Assembly (NCBI RefSeq): GCF_002752655.1
Contig: NZ_CP023737.1
Coordinates: 3,930,001-3,994,000, forward strand
DNA from: Methylosinus trichosporium OB3b
Lineage (GTDB): Bacteria > Pseudomonadota > Alphaproteobacteria > Rhizobiales > Beijerinckiaceae
Reading direction: 5' to 3'
Length of the DNA stretch: 64,000 nt
Below are positions 54,320 to 61,804 of the stretch, piece after piece. The translations under genes and the position numbers were made by a program. Numbering within the stretch: the stretch's first letter is position 1; every line of letters begins with the position of its first letter. The notes under the pieces were generated by a model, which was not told where the DNA came from, searched no databases, and saw only the letters and a list, made by a program, of their open reading frames with translations.

Positions 54320-55489
54320 ATGGCTGCGACGATTCGAAACGCGTTCGACCCCGGCTTCGGCGTCTATGTGCATTGGCCGTTCTGCCTGTCGAAATGCCCC
54401 TATTGCGACTTCAACAGCCACGTCCGCAAGGGCGAGGTCGATGAAGATCGCTTCGTCGACGCCTTCCGCACGGAGTTGAGGCACAGGGCCGCGCTCGCGC
54501 CGGGACGCGAGACGCGTTCGGTGTTCTTCGGCGGCGGCACGCCCTCGCTGATGTCCGCCTCGACGGTCGAGGCCATATTGCGCGAGATCGGCGATTGCTG
54601 GCCGCTCGCACCGGATGTCGAGGTCACGCTCGAAGCCAATCCCACCAGCGTCGAGGCGTCGCGCTTCCGCAGCTTCAAGGCCGCCGGCGTCAATCGCGTC
54701 TCGCTCGGCGTGCAAGCGCTCAACGACATCGAGCTGCGCGCGCTCGGCCGCCAGCATACGGTGGCGGAGGCGCTGGCGGCGCTCGACGTCGCCAATAAGG
54801 TGTTCGAGCGCACCTCCTTCGATCTCATCTACGCCCGCCCGCAGCAGACTCCCGCCGCCTGGCGCAAGGAGCTGGAGCTGGCGCTCGCCCGCGTCACCGA
54901 GCATGTCTCGCTCTATCAGCTGACGATCGAGCCCGAGACCATGTTCGAGCGGATGTACGAGGCCGGCAAGCTCGAGGTTCCCGACACCGACACGCAACGC
55001 GCGCTGTGGGACGTGACCCAGGAGATGACGGCGCGCGCCGGACTGCCGGCCTATGAGGTCTCCAACCACGCCCGGCCGGGCGGCGAGTGCCGGCACAATC
55101 TCGTCTATTGGCGCTATGGGGAATATGCCGGCGTCGGTCCCGGCGCCCATGGCCGGCTGATCACGCCGCGCGGCCGCCGCGCTCAGGCGACCGAGCGCCA
55201 TCCGGAAATGTGGCTCACCGTCGTCGAATCGGAGGGGCACGGCCTCGTCGAGGACGAACTGCTCTCCGCCGAGCAGGAGGGCGACGAGTTCCTGCTGATG
55301 GGCCTGCGCCTGCGCGAAGGCATCGACCCCGGCCGGTTCTTCGCGCTCACCGGCAAGAAGCTGTCGCAATCGCGGGTCTCGGAGCTGGTCGGCGACGGGC
55401 TCGTCGAGCTGACGCGCGACAATCGCCTGCGGGTCAGCTCCGAAGGCTTTCCGGTGCTCGACGCCGTGGTCGCCGATCTCGCCGCCTGA
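54320..55489 (+). CDS. hemW: Radical SAM protein HemW
   Basis: HemW is a heme-binding radical SAM protein proposed as a heme chaperone for respiratory enzymes; it lacks the residues of true coproporphyrinogen dehydrogenase. The 389-residue protein has VHWPFCLSKCPYCDFNSH with the cluster cysteines 22, 26 and 29, FFGGGTPSLM, RVSLGVQALND, the AYEVSNHARPGGECRHNLVYW block and GVGPGAHGR. It is preceded by AAGGG. It usually follows rdgB, but two genes intervene here. Confidence 0.95.
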   Translation: MAATIRNAFDPGFGVYVHWPFCLSKCPYCDFNSHVRKGEVDEDRFVDAFRTELRHRAALAPGRETRSVFFGGGTPSLMSASTVEAILREIGDCWPLAPDVEVTLEANPTSVEASRFRSFKAAGVNRVSLGVQALNDIELRALGRQHTVAEALAALDVANKVFERTSFDLIYARPQQTPAAWRKELELALARVTEHVSLYQLTIEPETMFERMYEAGKLEVPDTDTQRALWDVTQEMTARAGLPAYEVSNHARPGGECRHNLVYWRYGEYAGVGPGAHGRLITPRGRRAQATERHPEMWLTVVESEGHGLVEDELLSAEQEGDEFLLMGLRLREGIDPGRFFALTGKKLSQSRVSELVGDGLVELTRDNRLRVSSEGFPVLDAVVADLAA

Positions 55490-55500
55490 GGCGCTCCCTC

Positions 55501-55542
55501 CTCCCGCGCGCGGGAGAAGGAGCGCAGGGTCGAGAGTCGGCG
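55501..55542. repeat. Repeat with CTCCCGCGCGCGGGAG palindrome
   Basis: A perfect 16-bp palindrome (55501-55516), then AAGGAGCGC and GTCGAGAGTCGGC, related to the segment at 1500-1542. It lies just after hemW and could end transcription, although no T run follows. Confidence 0.5.
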
Positions 55543-55549
55543 AAAGATG

Positions 55550-55870
55550 CTAACGCGCGACGCGATATTCGTCGGAAAGGCCGCCGCGCCGCAGCGTGAC
55601 GATCTTCTCGCCACCCCCGCGCGCGAGCCAGCGCGCATGGCAGATCTGCGGGCCGCATAGCACTTCGGGAAAGCGATAGAGCGGCTTGCCGGAGGCGACC
55701 TTGAGGCCGTAATTGGCGTCCGGCGTCCATCCCTCCGCCAGCAGCGAGCGGCGGAAGGCCGAATAGGGCGGCAGATCGGATTGGTCGGCGTCCTCCTGCG
55801 CGCGCGGCGCGTGAGGGGCGATAAGGCAGGCGAGGCCGATCAGCGCGGCGGCGGCGCGGAGCGCGGTCAT
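55550..55870 (-). CDS. Small secreted hypothetical protein
   Basis: The 106-residue product has a signal peptide (LRAAAALIGLACLIAPHAPRAQ) and a short mature domain with two cysteines (VLCGPQICHARW) and aromatic residues (PPYSAFRRSLLAEGWTPDANYG). The pattern suggests a small disulfide-bonded periplasmic protein. I do not recognise a family with a known function. It lies between hemW and the methyltransferase gene, on the minus strand. Confidence 0.7.
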   Translation of the reverse strand: MTALRAAAALIGLACLIAPHAPRAQEDADQSDLPPYSAFRRSLLAEGWTPDANYGLKVASGKPLYRFPEVLCGPQICHARWLARGGGEKIVTLRRGGLSDEYRVAR

Positions 55871-55941
55871 TGATCTCTTCTCCCGTCGGTGGAGAGAGAA
55901 TCATTAGCTCGGTCCGAGCCGCGTTCCCACAGCTTTTTGCG

Positions 55942-56745
55942 TCACCAGGGCAGGGAGCCGTCGCCACGTGCGAGCGCCTCGGCCTCGCGCGTGAAGGCGC
56001 CGTCCGCCTCGTGCAGCACGAGCGGCGCCAGCAGCGCCAGCGGCGCCTTGGAGCCTTTGACGCCGCGCAGCAGAATGCGGGTCGCCGGCTCTCCCGCGCG
56101 CGGGGCGACCGGCAGGATGCGCAAGCCGCCCAGCCTTGCGCCGAGTCCCGCGAGGCAGTCCGTTAGCGCGTCGGCGCGATGGATCAGCGCCAGCTCGCCG
56201 CCGGGCCGCAGCAGAGCGAGGCAGGCGCGCAGCCAGGGCTCGAGCCCGCCGGCGGCGACATGGGCGAGCGCCCGCCGCGGATCGGGCGAGACGCGCGAGC
56301 GGGCGGGATCGAGAAACGGCGGATTGGTGAGGACGAGATCGGCGGCCTCGTCGACGATCCCGGCGGCGCGGCGGGAGGCGGGCGAGAGGAGATCGGCTTC
56401 ACAGAGCCGCACGCGCGTCGCGTCATTTTCGGCGATGTTGGCGCGGGCGAGCGCCGCCGCCTCGGGATCGATCTCGACCAGCGCGACCTCCGCCGTGGCC
56501 GCGCGCAGCGCCGCGGCGAGGCCGACGGCGCCGGTTCCGGCGCCCGCATCGATCACGAGGCCGCGGCGCTCGGCCGTGACGGCCGCGGCGAGCAGCACGG
56601 CGTCGGTTCCCGCCCGATGGCCGCGCGGCGTCTGCCGCAGGCGCAGCCGTCCCGCGAGAAAAAGGTCGTGCGTCGGCGCGGGCTGCTCCGAGCTCGGCGG
56701 AACGTTCGTCGCTCGGTGGACGTTCATCGGCTGCGAAAATGTCAT
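55942..56745 (-). CDS. TrmN6-like methyltransferase
   Basis: This SAM-dependent methyltransferase resembles TrmN6 (YfiC), which methylates N6 of A37 in tRNA1(Val). The 267-residue protein has the SAM-binding loop DAGAGTGAVGLAAALR, the acidic VALVEIDPEAAALARANI strand and the catalytic-site NPPF typical of adenine N6 methyltransferases, followed by LDPARSRVSPDPRRALAH. GRLRLRQTPRGHRAGTDAVLLAA near the start is characteristic of the YfiC group. An ATG at 56727 is an alternative start. Target specificity is inferred. Confidence 0.85.
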   Translation of the reverse strand: MTFSQPMNVHRATNVPPSSEQPAPTHDLFLAGRLRLRQTPRGHRAGTDAVLLAAAVTAERRGLVIDAGAGTGAVGLAAALRAATAEVALVEIDPEAAALARANIAENDATRVRLCEADLLSPASRRAAGIVDEAADLVLTNPPFLDPARSRVSPDPRRALAHVAAGGLEPWLRACLALLRPGGELALIHRADALTDCLAGLGARLGGLRILPVAPRAGEPATRILLRGVKGSKAPLALLAPLVLHEADGAFTREAEALARGDGSLPW

Positions 56746-56803
56746 AGCGCCGCCGGTCCGACAAGCGTCGGTCACATGCGAACGCAAACAGGGAGAACCC
56801 GAT

Positions 56804-57097
56804 ATGACATCCACCAGCGATATCGTTCGGCTCGTCGCCGCGGCGGCGGTTCTGTCCGGCGTTGCGGCGATCGGCGCGCCGACGCCGGCGGGCGCGCAGC
56901 CGGCGCGCGGGTTCTCCTGCGAGCAGCTCTGGCGGCAGCGCAACGCGATCTACGCGCGCGCCGGCCATTGCTTCACCACCGATCGCGGCCGCGCGACCTT
57001 CGGCGAAGGCTGCTCGCCGCCCTATGGCCGGCTGAGCGGCGCCGAGAGCCGCGAGGTGCAGCGCATTCGCCGGTTGGAGCGCGCGAACGGCTGCTGA
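56804..57097 (+). CDS. Secreted YARHG-domain protein
   Basis: The 97-residue product has a signal peptide (IVRLVAAAAVLSGVAAIGAPTPAGAQ) and one YARHG domain: FSCEQLWRQRNAIYARAGHCF, then FGEGCSPPYGRLSGAE. The domain is a small extracellular module, here with four cysteines that may pair. GGGAGAA upstream supports the start. The function is unknown. It is divergent from the methyltransferase gene with a 58-bp gap. Confidence 0.8.
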   Translation: MTSTSDIVRLVAAAAVLSGVAAIGAPTPAGAQPARGFSCEQLWRQRNAIYARAGHCFTTDRGRATFGEGCSPPYGRLSGAESREVQRIRRLERANGC

Positions 57098-57316
57098 GGG
57101 CGTCGGCCGCGGTCACGCCTACGCGCGCGTCGACGTCACGGTCTCCTATCGCCTGCCGACGGCTCGCGCTGCGGATGGGGGACGGCGCAGGCTGGGCCGG
57201 GCGGCCGCCCCCGCATTTTCCGCGGTCGGCCGTCCCGGACAGGGGCCGGCTTGCCGCACGCCTCGCAAAGCCTTAAGTTCCCGTCGCAATCTAAAGAAAG
57301 CAGGCGAGGGGGCTAC

Positions 57317-58333
57317 GTGGGTATCGTCATTCCGCTGGAAGAAAGAGAAGAGAAAGCCGCCGGCCTCGACAGTCTGCTCGCGCTCATCGGCCCCGATCTG
57401 CAGCGCGTCAATCAGTTGATCCTGCAGCGCACCGGGTCGGATGTGACGACCATTCCCGAGGTCGCCAACCACCTCATATCGGCGGGCGGCAAGAGGCTGC
57501 GGCCGATGCTGGTGCTCGCCACCGCCGGCATGTGCGGCTATCGTGGCGACGGCCACATCAAATTCGCCGCCGGCATCGAGTTCATGCATACGGCCACTCT
57601 GCTGCATGACGATGTCGTCGACGAGAGCGACATGCGCCGCGGCAAGATCGCCGCGCGCATGCTGTGGGGCAATGAGACCTGCGTGCTGGTCGGCGACTTC
57701 CTGCTCGGCCACGCCTTCAAGATGATGGTGGAGCCCGGCGTGCTGCCCTGCCTCTCCGTCGTCTCGCAGGCGGCGGCGGTGATCGCCGAGGGCGAGATCC
57801 TGCAGCTCAATTCCGCCAAGGACACGCAGACGACCGAGGACGCCTATATGGCGGTGATCCGCTCCAAGACCGCGGAGCTGTTCGCCGCGGCGGCGGAGGT
57901 CGGGCCCATGCTCTCGGGCCGTCCCAAGGCCGACGAGGCGGCCTGCCGCTCCTATGGAATGAATCTCGGCATCGCCTTCCAGCTGATCGACGACGCGCTC
58001 GATTACGGGGGCCAGTCGGCCAAGCTCGGCAAGAATGTCGGCGACGACTTCCGCGAGGGCAAGATCACTCTGCCCGTCGTCCTCGCCTTCCGTCGCGGAA
58101 GCGAGAACGAGCGGGAGTTCTGGCGGCGCACCTTGGAGAAGGGCGAGATCGCCGACGGCGACGTCGAGACCGCCTGCGCCTTGATGAAGAAGCACGACGC
58201 GCTGAAGGACACGGTCGAGCGCGCGAGCCATTATGGCGCCATCGCCCGCGACGCTCTGGAGATTTTCCCGGCCTCGCCGTGGAAGTCCGCGCTGCTCGAG
58301 GTCGTCGACTTCTGCGTGCAGCGCGCTTATTAG
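57317..58333 (+). CDS. ispB: Polyprenyl diphosphate synthase (IspB-like)
   Basis: This trans-prenyltransferase makes the long isoprenoid tail of ubiquinone. The 338-residue protein has the first Asp-rich motif DDVVD (98-102) in TLLHDDVVDESDMRRG, the GGKRLRP substrate loop (58-64), and the second Asp-rich motif in FQLIDDALDYGG. Chain length cannot be read with certainty; decaprenyl (Q-10) is usual in this group. The GTG at 57317 is preceded by GAGGGG six bases upstream; a longer frame to 57251 lacks support. Confidence 0.93.
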   Translation: MGIVIPLEEREEKAAGLDSLLALIGPDLQRVNQLILQRTGSDVTTIPEVANHLISAGGKRLRPMLVLATAGMCGYRGDGHIKFAAGIEFMHTATLLHDDVVDESDMRRGKIAARMLWGNETCVLVGDFLLGHAFKMMVEPGVLPCLSVVSQAAAVIAEGEILQLNSAKDTQTTEDAYMAVIRSKTAELFAAAAEVGPMLSGRPKADEAACRSYGMNLGIAFQLIDDALDYGGQSAKLGKNVGDDFREGKITLPVVLAFRRGSENEREFWRRTLEKGEIADGDVETACALMKKHDALKDTVERASHYGAIARDALEIFPASPWKSALLEVVDFCVQRAY

Positions 58334-58387
58334 AGCGCTTTCCGATCGTCGATCGATCAGAGTTTGCTCAAACACAGAGTGCTTGGA

Positions 58388-58414
58388 GCGCTCCTCGCGC
58401 TTGGCGAGGAGCGC
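58388..58414. terminator. Stem-loop between ispB and LTXXQ gene
   Basis: GCGCTCCTCGC-GCTTG-GCGAGGAGCGC is a perfect 11-bp stem between two convergent genes. No clear U-tract follows on either strand. Confidence 0.5.
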
Positions 58415-58426
58415 CGCATTCAGCCG

Positions 58427-58942
58427 TCAGTGCGACTCGCTGCTGTCGTGGTCCGACGACTCCATGTCGTGCTCGCCATGTCCCCAGTGATGCATATGAC
58501 CGCGCGCGATCTTGTGCAGCAGCAGGGAGAAGCGGCGCTTCTGCGATTCGTCGAGGCTGTCGTAGAGCGGCTTGGCGGCGTCGGCGAGCTTCTCCGCCTC
58601 CTGTGAACGGGCGGCCAGCGCCTTGGAGCGGAACTGCAGGCCCTCGATGACGCTGCGATGCTCCTGCATGTTCTTGAACTTCTCCTTCGCCTCGGCGAAG
58701 CGCGCGGCGCGCGATTTGCCGATGTCGCGCAGCGCGGTTTCGACCGCGGGCCAGTTCTTCTCCTGCGCGGGCGTCAGCTTCAAGCCGGCTTTCAACGCTG
58801 CGATCTTGGCGTCGAGGAAGGCCGCATGATCCTCGGCCGTCATTTCCTGATGGCCCATCCGCGGCTCGGCTGAGACGCTGGTCGCGAGGGACGGGACGGC
58901 GAGAGCGAGCGCAGTCGCCGTAATGAGAAGATAGTTTTTCAT
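58427..58942 (-). CDS. Periplasmic LTXXQ-family protein, His-rich tail
   Basis: This protein resembles Spy/CpxP chaperones of the LTXXQ family. The 171-residue product has a signal peptide (LLITATALALAVPSLATSVSA), a helical body with KLTPAQEKNWPAV (the LTxxQ motif) and a second helix pair (LYDSLDESQKRRFSLLL). The last 30 residues are rich in His, Asp and Ser (HMHHWGHGEHDMES), which could bind metal. Spy-like proteins respond to envelope and metal stress. No two-component system is adjacent. Confidence 0.82.
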   Translation of the reverse strand: MKNYLLITATALALAVPSLATSVSAEPRMGHQEMTAEDHAAFLDAKIAALKAGLKLTPAQEKNWPAVETALRDIGKSRAARFAEAKEKFKNMQEHRSVIEGLQFRSKALAARSQEAEKLADAAKPLYDSLDESQKRRFSLLLHKIARGHMHHWGHGEHDMESSDHDSSESH

Positions 58943-59136
58943 GTTTTGTCACCGGATTGTTGAGGAGACGCTGACAAATCTCGTTCACCTGCGCCAAAAA
59001 TCAACTTAATGTTCGGTAATGTCCAAGCCGGAAACAGGGCATTCATAACATTTCTAAATTTTCAGGTCGCCGCTATTGTGACGCTCCTGTCTGCACGATC
59101 GCCACAAGACTTGTAATCGACATCTGGGAGTCGAAA

Positions 59137-60123
59137 ATGAGCGCTTTCCGAGCCATTCGCATCGATAAGGACGAGGCCGGCTATCGCGCCGCCTATGCCG
59201 AGCTCGGCGAGGCCGATTTGATGGAGGGCGACGTCGACGTCGCCGTCACCCACAGCACGATCAACTATAAGGACGGGCTCGCCGTCACCGGCAAGGCGCC
59301 GGTGGTGCGCCGCTTCCCGATGATCCCAGGCGTCGATTTCGCCGGCCGCGTGACACGCTCGGCGCATCCTGATTTTCGCATCGGCGACACGGTGATCGCC
59401 GGCGGCTGCGGGCTCGGCGAGGTCCATCTCGGCGGCCTGGCCGAGCGCGCGCGCGTCAGCGGCCATTGGCTCGTGCCGCTGCCGGAGGGGCTCACCGCCG
59501 CGCAGGCGATGGCGATCGGCAGCGCCGGCTACACGTCGATGCTCTGCGTGCTGGCGCTGGAGCGCCACGGTCTGGAGCCGGCGAAGGGTCCGGTGGTGGT
59601 GACGGGCGCGGCCGGCGGGGTCGGCTCGGTCGCTGTGGCGCTGCTGGCGGGGCTCGGATGGCATGTCGTCGCATCGACTGGACGCCCCGAGGAAAACGCC
59701 TATCTGAAATCTCTGGGCGCCGCCGAGATCATCGATCGCGCCGAATTGTCGGCGCCGGGCAAGCCGCTGCAGAAGCAGCAGTTCGCCGCGGGCGTCGACA
59801 CGGTCGGCTCGGTCACGCTCGCCAATGTTCTGGCCCGCACCATGTGGGACGGCGCGGTGGCGGCCTGCGGCAATGCGCAGGGCATGGAGCTGCCGGCGAC
59901 GGTCGCGCCATTCATTCTGCGCGGCGTGTCGCTGATCGGCGTCGAAAGCGTGCGGCCCTGTATTCCTCTGCGCCGGAGAGCCTGGGAGCGTCTCGCGCGC
60001 GACCTCGACAAGGGAACGCTCGCGGCGATGACGGAGACGGCGCCCTTCGACGCGGCGCTGGAGCGGGCGCGATCGATCGTCAGCGGAAAGATTCGCGGCC
60101 GGCTGGTGATCGAAATCGGTTGA
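59137..60123 (+). CDS. acuI: Acrylyl-CoA reductase AcuI / YhdH-type oxidoreductase
   Basis: AcuI is an NADPH-dependent medium-chain reductase that converts toxic acrylyl-CoA to propionyl-CoA. The 328-residue protein matches the YhdH/AcuI group: VTHSTINYKDGLAVTGKAPVVRRFPMIPGVDFAG, the Rossmann loop VVVTGAAGGVGSVAV, and VARTMWDGAVAACGNAQG-like LARTMWDGAVAACGN followed by LPATVAPFILRGVSLIG. There is no zinc-binding cysteine set, as expected. Physiological substrate is inferred from the family. Confidence 0.9.
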   Translation: MSAFRAIRIDKDEAGYRAAYAELGEADLMEGDVDVAVTHSTINYKDGLAVTGKAPVVRRFPMIPGVDFAGRVTRSAHPDFRIGDTVIAGGCGLGEVHLGGLAERARVSGHWLVPLPEGLTAAQAMAIGSAGYTSMLCVLALERHGLEPAKGPVVVTGAAGGVGSVAVALLAGLGWHVVASTGRPEENAYLKSLGAAEIIDRAELSAPGKPLQKQQFAAGVDTVGSVTLANVLARTMWDGAVAACGNAQGMELPATVAPFILRGVSLIGVESVRPCIPLRRRAWERLARDLDKGTLAAMTETAPFDAALERARSIVSGKIRGRLVIEIG

Positions 60124-60153
60124 AAAACAACGAACGCGCATCACGGGGGAAAT

Positions 60154-60621
60154 ATGAGCGGAGCTTTCACGAAAGAGCAGGACGACGACGAGCTGCGCGA
60201 GGAGCTGCCGGATCGTCCGATCAGCCCGCACCGCAATCTGGTCACGCCCGAGGGGCTCGCGCAGATCGAGGCCGAGCTCGCGCGGCTGCAGTCCGAATTG
60301 GACGCCGCGCAGCAGGGCGACGACAAGCATGTGCTCGCCCGCGTGACGCGCGATCTGCGTTATTGGAACGCGCGCCGCGCCAGCGCCGAGCTGGTTCACG
60401 CCATCGCCGATGTGGGGCAGGTGCGCTTCGGTCACCGCGTCGTCGTCGAGGACGAGAAGGGTCAGCGCAGGAGCTATCGCCTCGTCGGCGAGGACGAGGC
60501 CGATCCGTCGAAGGGCCTCATCCCCTATGTCGCGCCTCTCGCCAAGGAGCTGCTGGGCAAGAGCGTCGGCGACAGCGCCGAGGTCGGACGCCACAGCGCG
60601 ACGATCCTCGACATCGCCTGA
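60154..60621 (+). CDS. GreA/GreB-family transcription factor
   Basis: The 155-residue protein resembles GreB-type factors that rescue backtracked RNA polymerase. It has an N-terminal coiled coil (LVTPEGLAQIEAELARLQSEL, then DLRYWNARRASAELVH) and a C-terminal FKBP-like domain (VRFGHRVVVEDEKGQRRSYRLVGEDEADP, YVAPLAKELLGKSVGD). The order LxxL-G-x-S-V-G-D is typical. The tip acidic residues (DAAQQGDDKH) are less clear than in E. coli GreB, so cleavage activity is uncertain. It follows acuI by 30 bp. Confidence 0.87.
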   Translation: MSGAFTKEQDDDELREELPDRPISPHRNLVTPEGLAQIEAELARLQSELDAAQQGDDKHVLARVTRDLRYWNARRASAELVHAIADVGQVRFGHRVVVEDEKGQRRSYRLVGEDEADPSKGLIPYVAPLAKELLGKSVGDSAEVGRHSATILDIA

Positions 60622-60624
60622 ACG

Positions 60625-60690
60625 CGGAAGCGAAGCAATCCATCAGCCGCGTGGCGGAAGCTGGATTGCGTCGCCCGCGCTCGCGCCGGC
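60625..60690. repeat. Degenerate dispersed repeat pair (copy 6)
   Basis: GCGGAAGCGAAGCAATCCA and GCTGGATTGCGTCGC face each other in the convergent spacer between the Gre factor and parA. The CGTCATTGCGAG outer part is missing, so this is a decayed or partial copy. Confidence 0.5.
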
Positions 60691-60696
60691 GTCGGG

Positions 60697-61575
60697 TCAC
60701 GCCGCCTTCTTGACGGCGGGCTTGGCCTGCGGCTTCGCGGCAGGTTTCTCGGCGGCGGGCTTCTCGGCGGCGGCCGGCGCGGCGGCCTCCTTCGGCGCCT
60801 CGGGCTTGGCCTCCGGCTTCGGCTCCGCCTTGACGATGACCTTGGCGGCCTTCACGGTCGCTTTCGCCTCCGCCTTGGCCGGCGCCTTCGTCTCGGGCTT
60901 GGCTTTCGCCTCGGGCTCGGCTTCGGCCTTCACAGGCTTGGCCGGCGCGGCCCCCTTCTTCAGTCGCTTCTTGATCGACGCCCACAGGTCGCGCATCTCC
61001 TGCGCCGCGACGCCGTCGGGATGCAGCTCGCTGACCCCGAGACCGAGGCGCGCCGCCTCCTGATAGTCGACGCGCGAGGAGATGAGCGGCGTCAGCAGCG
61101 CGCCCATCTCCTGCAGAGTCGCGACACCCTGCTCGACGCGCGAGTTCTGCTGCGCCGGCGGGCATTGATTGAGCAGGAAGGCGTATTCTTTCTTCTTGTC
61201 CTTGATGCTCGCGCGGGTGAGCTCGCTCGCCCACAGATCGAAGACATTGGGACGCGCCGGGATGATGCAGAGATCGGCGGCGCGAATGGCGGCGTCGGAA
61301 TTTTCCGAATCGGCGCCGGGCGCGTCGATGACCACCAGCGTCACGCCCTTCTTCTCGAGCGCGGCGAGCGCCTTGCCGAGCTTGGCGGGCGGCACATGCT
61401 CGACCGGCACGTCCGCGGCCTCGCGAGCCTGCGACCATTTGACCAATGATTGCAGCGGATCCAAATCAATGATGAAAACGCGTTCTCCCGCCCGACGGGC
61501 GGCGACGGCGATGCTGCTGGCGAGCGTGCTCTTTCCGGCTCCGCCCTTTTGCGTGACGAATGCGATGGTGCGCAT
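60697..61575 (-). CDS. ParA-family ATPase with Lys/Ala/Pro-rich tail
   Basis: The protein has 292 residues. Residues 1-205 are a ParA/MinD-type ATPase: deviant Walker A KGGAGKST (10-17), DLDPLQSLVKWSQ (A'), and TLVVIDAPGAD (Walker B region). The tail (~206-292) is a low-complexity Lys/Ala/Pro/Glu repeat (KAEAEPEAKAKPETKAPAKAE). There is no ParB partner or parS-like cluster nearby, so this is an orphan that may position some other cargo. It is divergent from rarA across a region with a CtrA-like site. Confidence 0.87.
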   Translation of the reverse strand: MRTIAFVTQKGGAGKSTLASSIAVAARRAGERVFIIDLDPLQSLVKWSQAREAADVPVEHVPPAKLGKALAALEKKGVTLVVIDAPGADSENSDAAIRAADLCIIPARPNVFDLWASELTRASIKDKKKEYAFLLNQCPPAQQNSRVEQGVATLQEMGALLTPLISSRVDYQEAARLGLGVSELHPDGVAAQEMRDLWASIKKRLKKGAAPAKPVKAEAEPEAKAKPETKAPAKAEAKATVKAAKVIVKAEPKPEAKPEAPKEAAAPAAAEKPAAEKPAAKPQAKPAVKKAA

Positions 61576-61665
61576 GCGAGTTGACCTGTGTTGAAAGTTG
61601 GGCTCCTACGCAGCCGGGGACGCCACGCAACACAAGGGAGGATCGTGAAATATTAACGCTTCTTC

Positions 61666-61684
61666 TTAACCTGCGAAAGGTTAA
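61666..61684. promoter_or_regulatory. TTAACCT inverted repeat upstream of parA
   Basis: TTAACCT and AGGTTAA (7-bp arms, 5-bp spacer) lie in the parA/rarA divergent region and share the TTAA with the CtrA-like site. It may be an operator or a second partial CtrA site. Confidence 0.4.
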
Positions 61685-61695
61685 TCCCCAGTTAA
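61681..61695. promoter_or_regulatory. Candidate CtrA-binding site
   Basis: TTAA-TCCCCAG-TTAA fits the alphaproteobacterial CtrA consensus TTAA-N7-TTAA. It lies 106 bp upstream of parA and 110 bp upstream of rarA. Such sites control cell-cycle and motility genes. Confidence 0.55.
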
Positions 61696-61804
61696 TCGCC
61701 TCCGACCATGGTTAAGGTTCCGCAAAGGGGCGGGGATACGAACGACCGCGGCGCCGCCCTTGCGGGCGGGCGGCGCAATTGCGCGAGGAGCTTATGATAG
61801 CGCC

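Noticed and set aside
57098..57316. Possible small gene between the YARHG and ispB genes
   Set aside because: Only low-complexity frames without ribosome sites are present. The region holds the ispB leader and nothing else recognisable.
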